Positions 5,220 to 6,045 of a DNA stretch of 6,045 bases are shown here, one piece after another. This DNA comes from JAUNQW01 sp043424615 (GTDB taxonomy: Bacteria; Bacillota; Bacilli; Lactobacillales; Carnobacteriaceae_A): contig JBHWOX010000046.1 in NCBI GenBank assembly GCA_043424615.1, forward strand, positions 1 through 6,045, given 5' to 3'. The translations under genes and the position numbers were made by a program. The notes beneath the pieces are model-generated. The model saw nothing but the letters and a program-made list of their open reading frames with translations. It had not been told where the DNA came from and made no database searches. The first letter of the stretch is position 1; every line of letters begins with the position of its first letter.

Positions 5220-6045
5220 TTATTCTAAATTAGAAGGCAAGTCATAACCTGTCCATTTTTTAGTAATTTCAGAGAATGTACCATCTTCAACTAATTTTTC
5301 AATGACTGGATTTAACTTATCTGCTATTTTCTGACCTTCTTCATTATTTTGTAAATAAAAAACTACTTTGCTTACTTCAAGTGGTTCACCAACCTCTTTT
5401 AATTCAACCCCTAGATCTTCACTAAATGACTCGATTGATGCTTGCATGCCCACGATTGCATCTGTTCTCCCCATTACTAAATCACTGTACATTTCAGGGT
5501 TTTCTTGATAGGTATTGACCTTAAAACCAATTTCTTCGGATAATTCAACTACAGTTGGTTGAACAGATTGTCCAGATTTTACACCTACTGTCTTACCAGC
5601 TAAATCTTCAACAGAATTTATTTCAGAATTATCCGAATTAATGATTATAACAGCTGCATCTGAACTGTATGGAGCTGATGGTAATGCTTGCTGATTTCTA
5701 TCTTCTGTCTCCGCCATATGATTTGTCACTACATCAATTCTACCAGATTGTAATTCACCTATTAAACCGTCAAACTGAGTTTGTGAAAGTTCGATATCCC
5801 AACCAGTTTCGTCCTCTATAGCTGACCAAACATCAGCATCAATTCCTTGCCACTCTTCCGAATCTGGATCGATAATTGAGAAAACATCAGAGGTCCCAGA
5901 AGTTCCAACACGAACAGTTAAACTTTCTTCTGAGCTTTCTTGGTTGGAGGAATCAGCATTAGATTGTGTTGCGTCAGTACTCGATTCATTTCCAGAAGCA
6001 CATCCTGTCAAAAGAAAGACCAGTATAGCAAAAAAACCAACAGAA
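5220..6045 (-). CDS. Family-3 solute-binding lipoprotein of an amino-acid ABC transporter, 5' end outside the window
   Basis: Extracellular membrane-tethered receptor that delivers an amino acid or similar polar solute to an ABC permease. The frame is open to the right edge: visible residues begin with the signal-peptide core SVGFFAILVFL, then the lipobox LLTGC, whose Cys (codon 6002-6000) is the lipidation site. TTG at 6011 falls inside the lipobox and is not the start; only about 10 residues should be missing. After a Ser/Asn/Glu-rich linker of about 27 residues comes the SBP_bac_3 domain: VRVGTSG, GIDADVWSAIEDETGW, GELQSGRIDVV, then HMAETEDRNQQALPSAPY, whose Arg matches the family's substrate-carboxylate ligand, and DLAGKTVGVKSGQSVQ, the hinge/lobe-2 entry. 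The mature protein is 260 residues, normal for the family. At GRTDAIVGMQAS, Gly stands where many members have a ligand Asp (DAVVTD), so the substrate is open. No permease or ATPase is downstream; partners must lie beyond the edge or elsewhere. Confidence 0.88.
   Translation of the reverse strand, partial: SVGFFAILVFLLTGCASGNESSTDATQSNADSSNQESSEESLTVRVGTSGTSDVFSIIDPDSEEWQGIDADVWSAIEDETGWDIELSQTQFDGLIGELQSGRIDVVTNHMAETEDRNQQALPSAPYSSDAAVIIINSDNSEINSVEDLAGKTVGVKSGQSVQPTVVELSEEIGFKVNTYQENPEMYSDLVMGRTDAIVGMQASIESFSEDLGVELKEVGEPLEVSKVVFYLQNNEEGQKIADKLNPVIEKLVEDGTFSEITKKWTGYDLPSNLE

Overview
The window comes from a low-GC Gram-positive bacterium. Lactobacillales is likely and the Aerococcaceae/Aerococcus neighbourhood is my best guess. 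This rests on strong Shine-Dalgarno sites (AAAGGAGG, AGGAGG), a Lactobacillales-like ArgS with an SMGH class-I signature, a CspR-type TrmL, a YtxH protein and a lipoprotein-type solute-binding protein. The genus is inferred from general likeness only. I see no transposon, phage gene, CRISPR array, rRNA or tRNA.

Layout, left to right: (1) argS (+), lacking only its extreme N-terminus, ends at a strong, probably bidirectional terminator. (2) A tight minus-strand operon converges on it, in transcription order trmL (tRNA wobble 2'-O-methyltransferase), a PAP2-family membrane phosphatase, and a MalY/PatB-type PLP C-S lyase. The intergenic gaps are 9 and 2 bases, and each downstream Shine-Dalgarno overlaps the stop or last codons of the gene before it. 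(3) In front of trmL is about 190 bases of structured leader: an extended -10 promoter, a hairpin, a possible 13-codon leader ORF and an intrinsic terminator ending about 30 bases before the trmL start. (4) A YtxH-family protein (-) with an 11-residue repeat helix is divergent from a 90-residue C-terminally anchored membrane protein (+) of unknown function. (5) After an AT-rich spacer lies a family-3 solute-binding lipoprotein (-), cut by the right edge inside its signal peptide and closed by a hairpin terminator.

The most interesting item is the trmL leader. The terminator leaves little room for another promoter before trmL, so transcription of the operon probably has to pass it, as in an attenuator or riboswitch. 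The small ORF covers the 5' arm of the terminator stem, which suggests translation-dependent control. I matched the leader to no RNA class that I know. No functional link between the operon, argS and the binding protein is demonstrated; shared amino-acid or translation physiology is only a loose theme.
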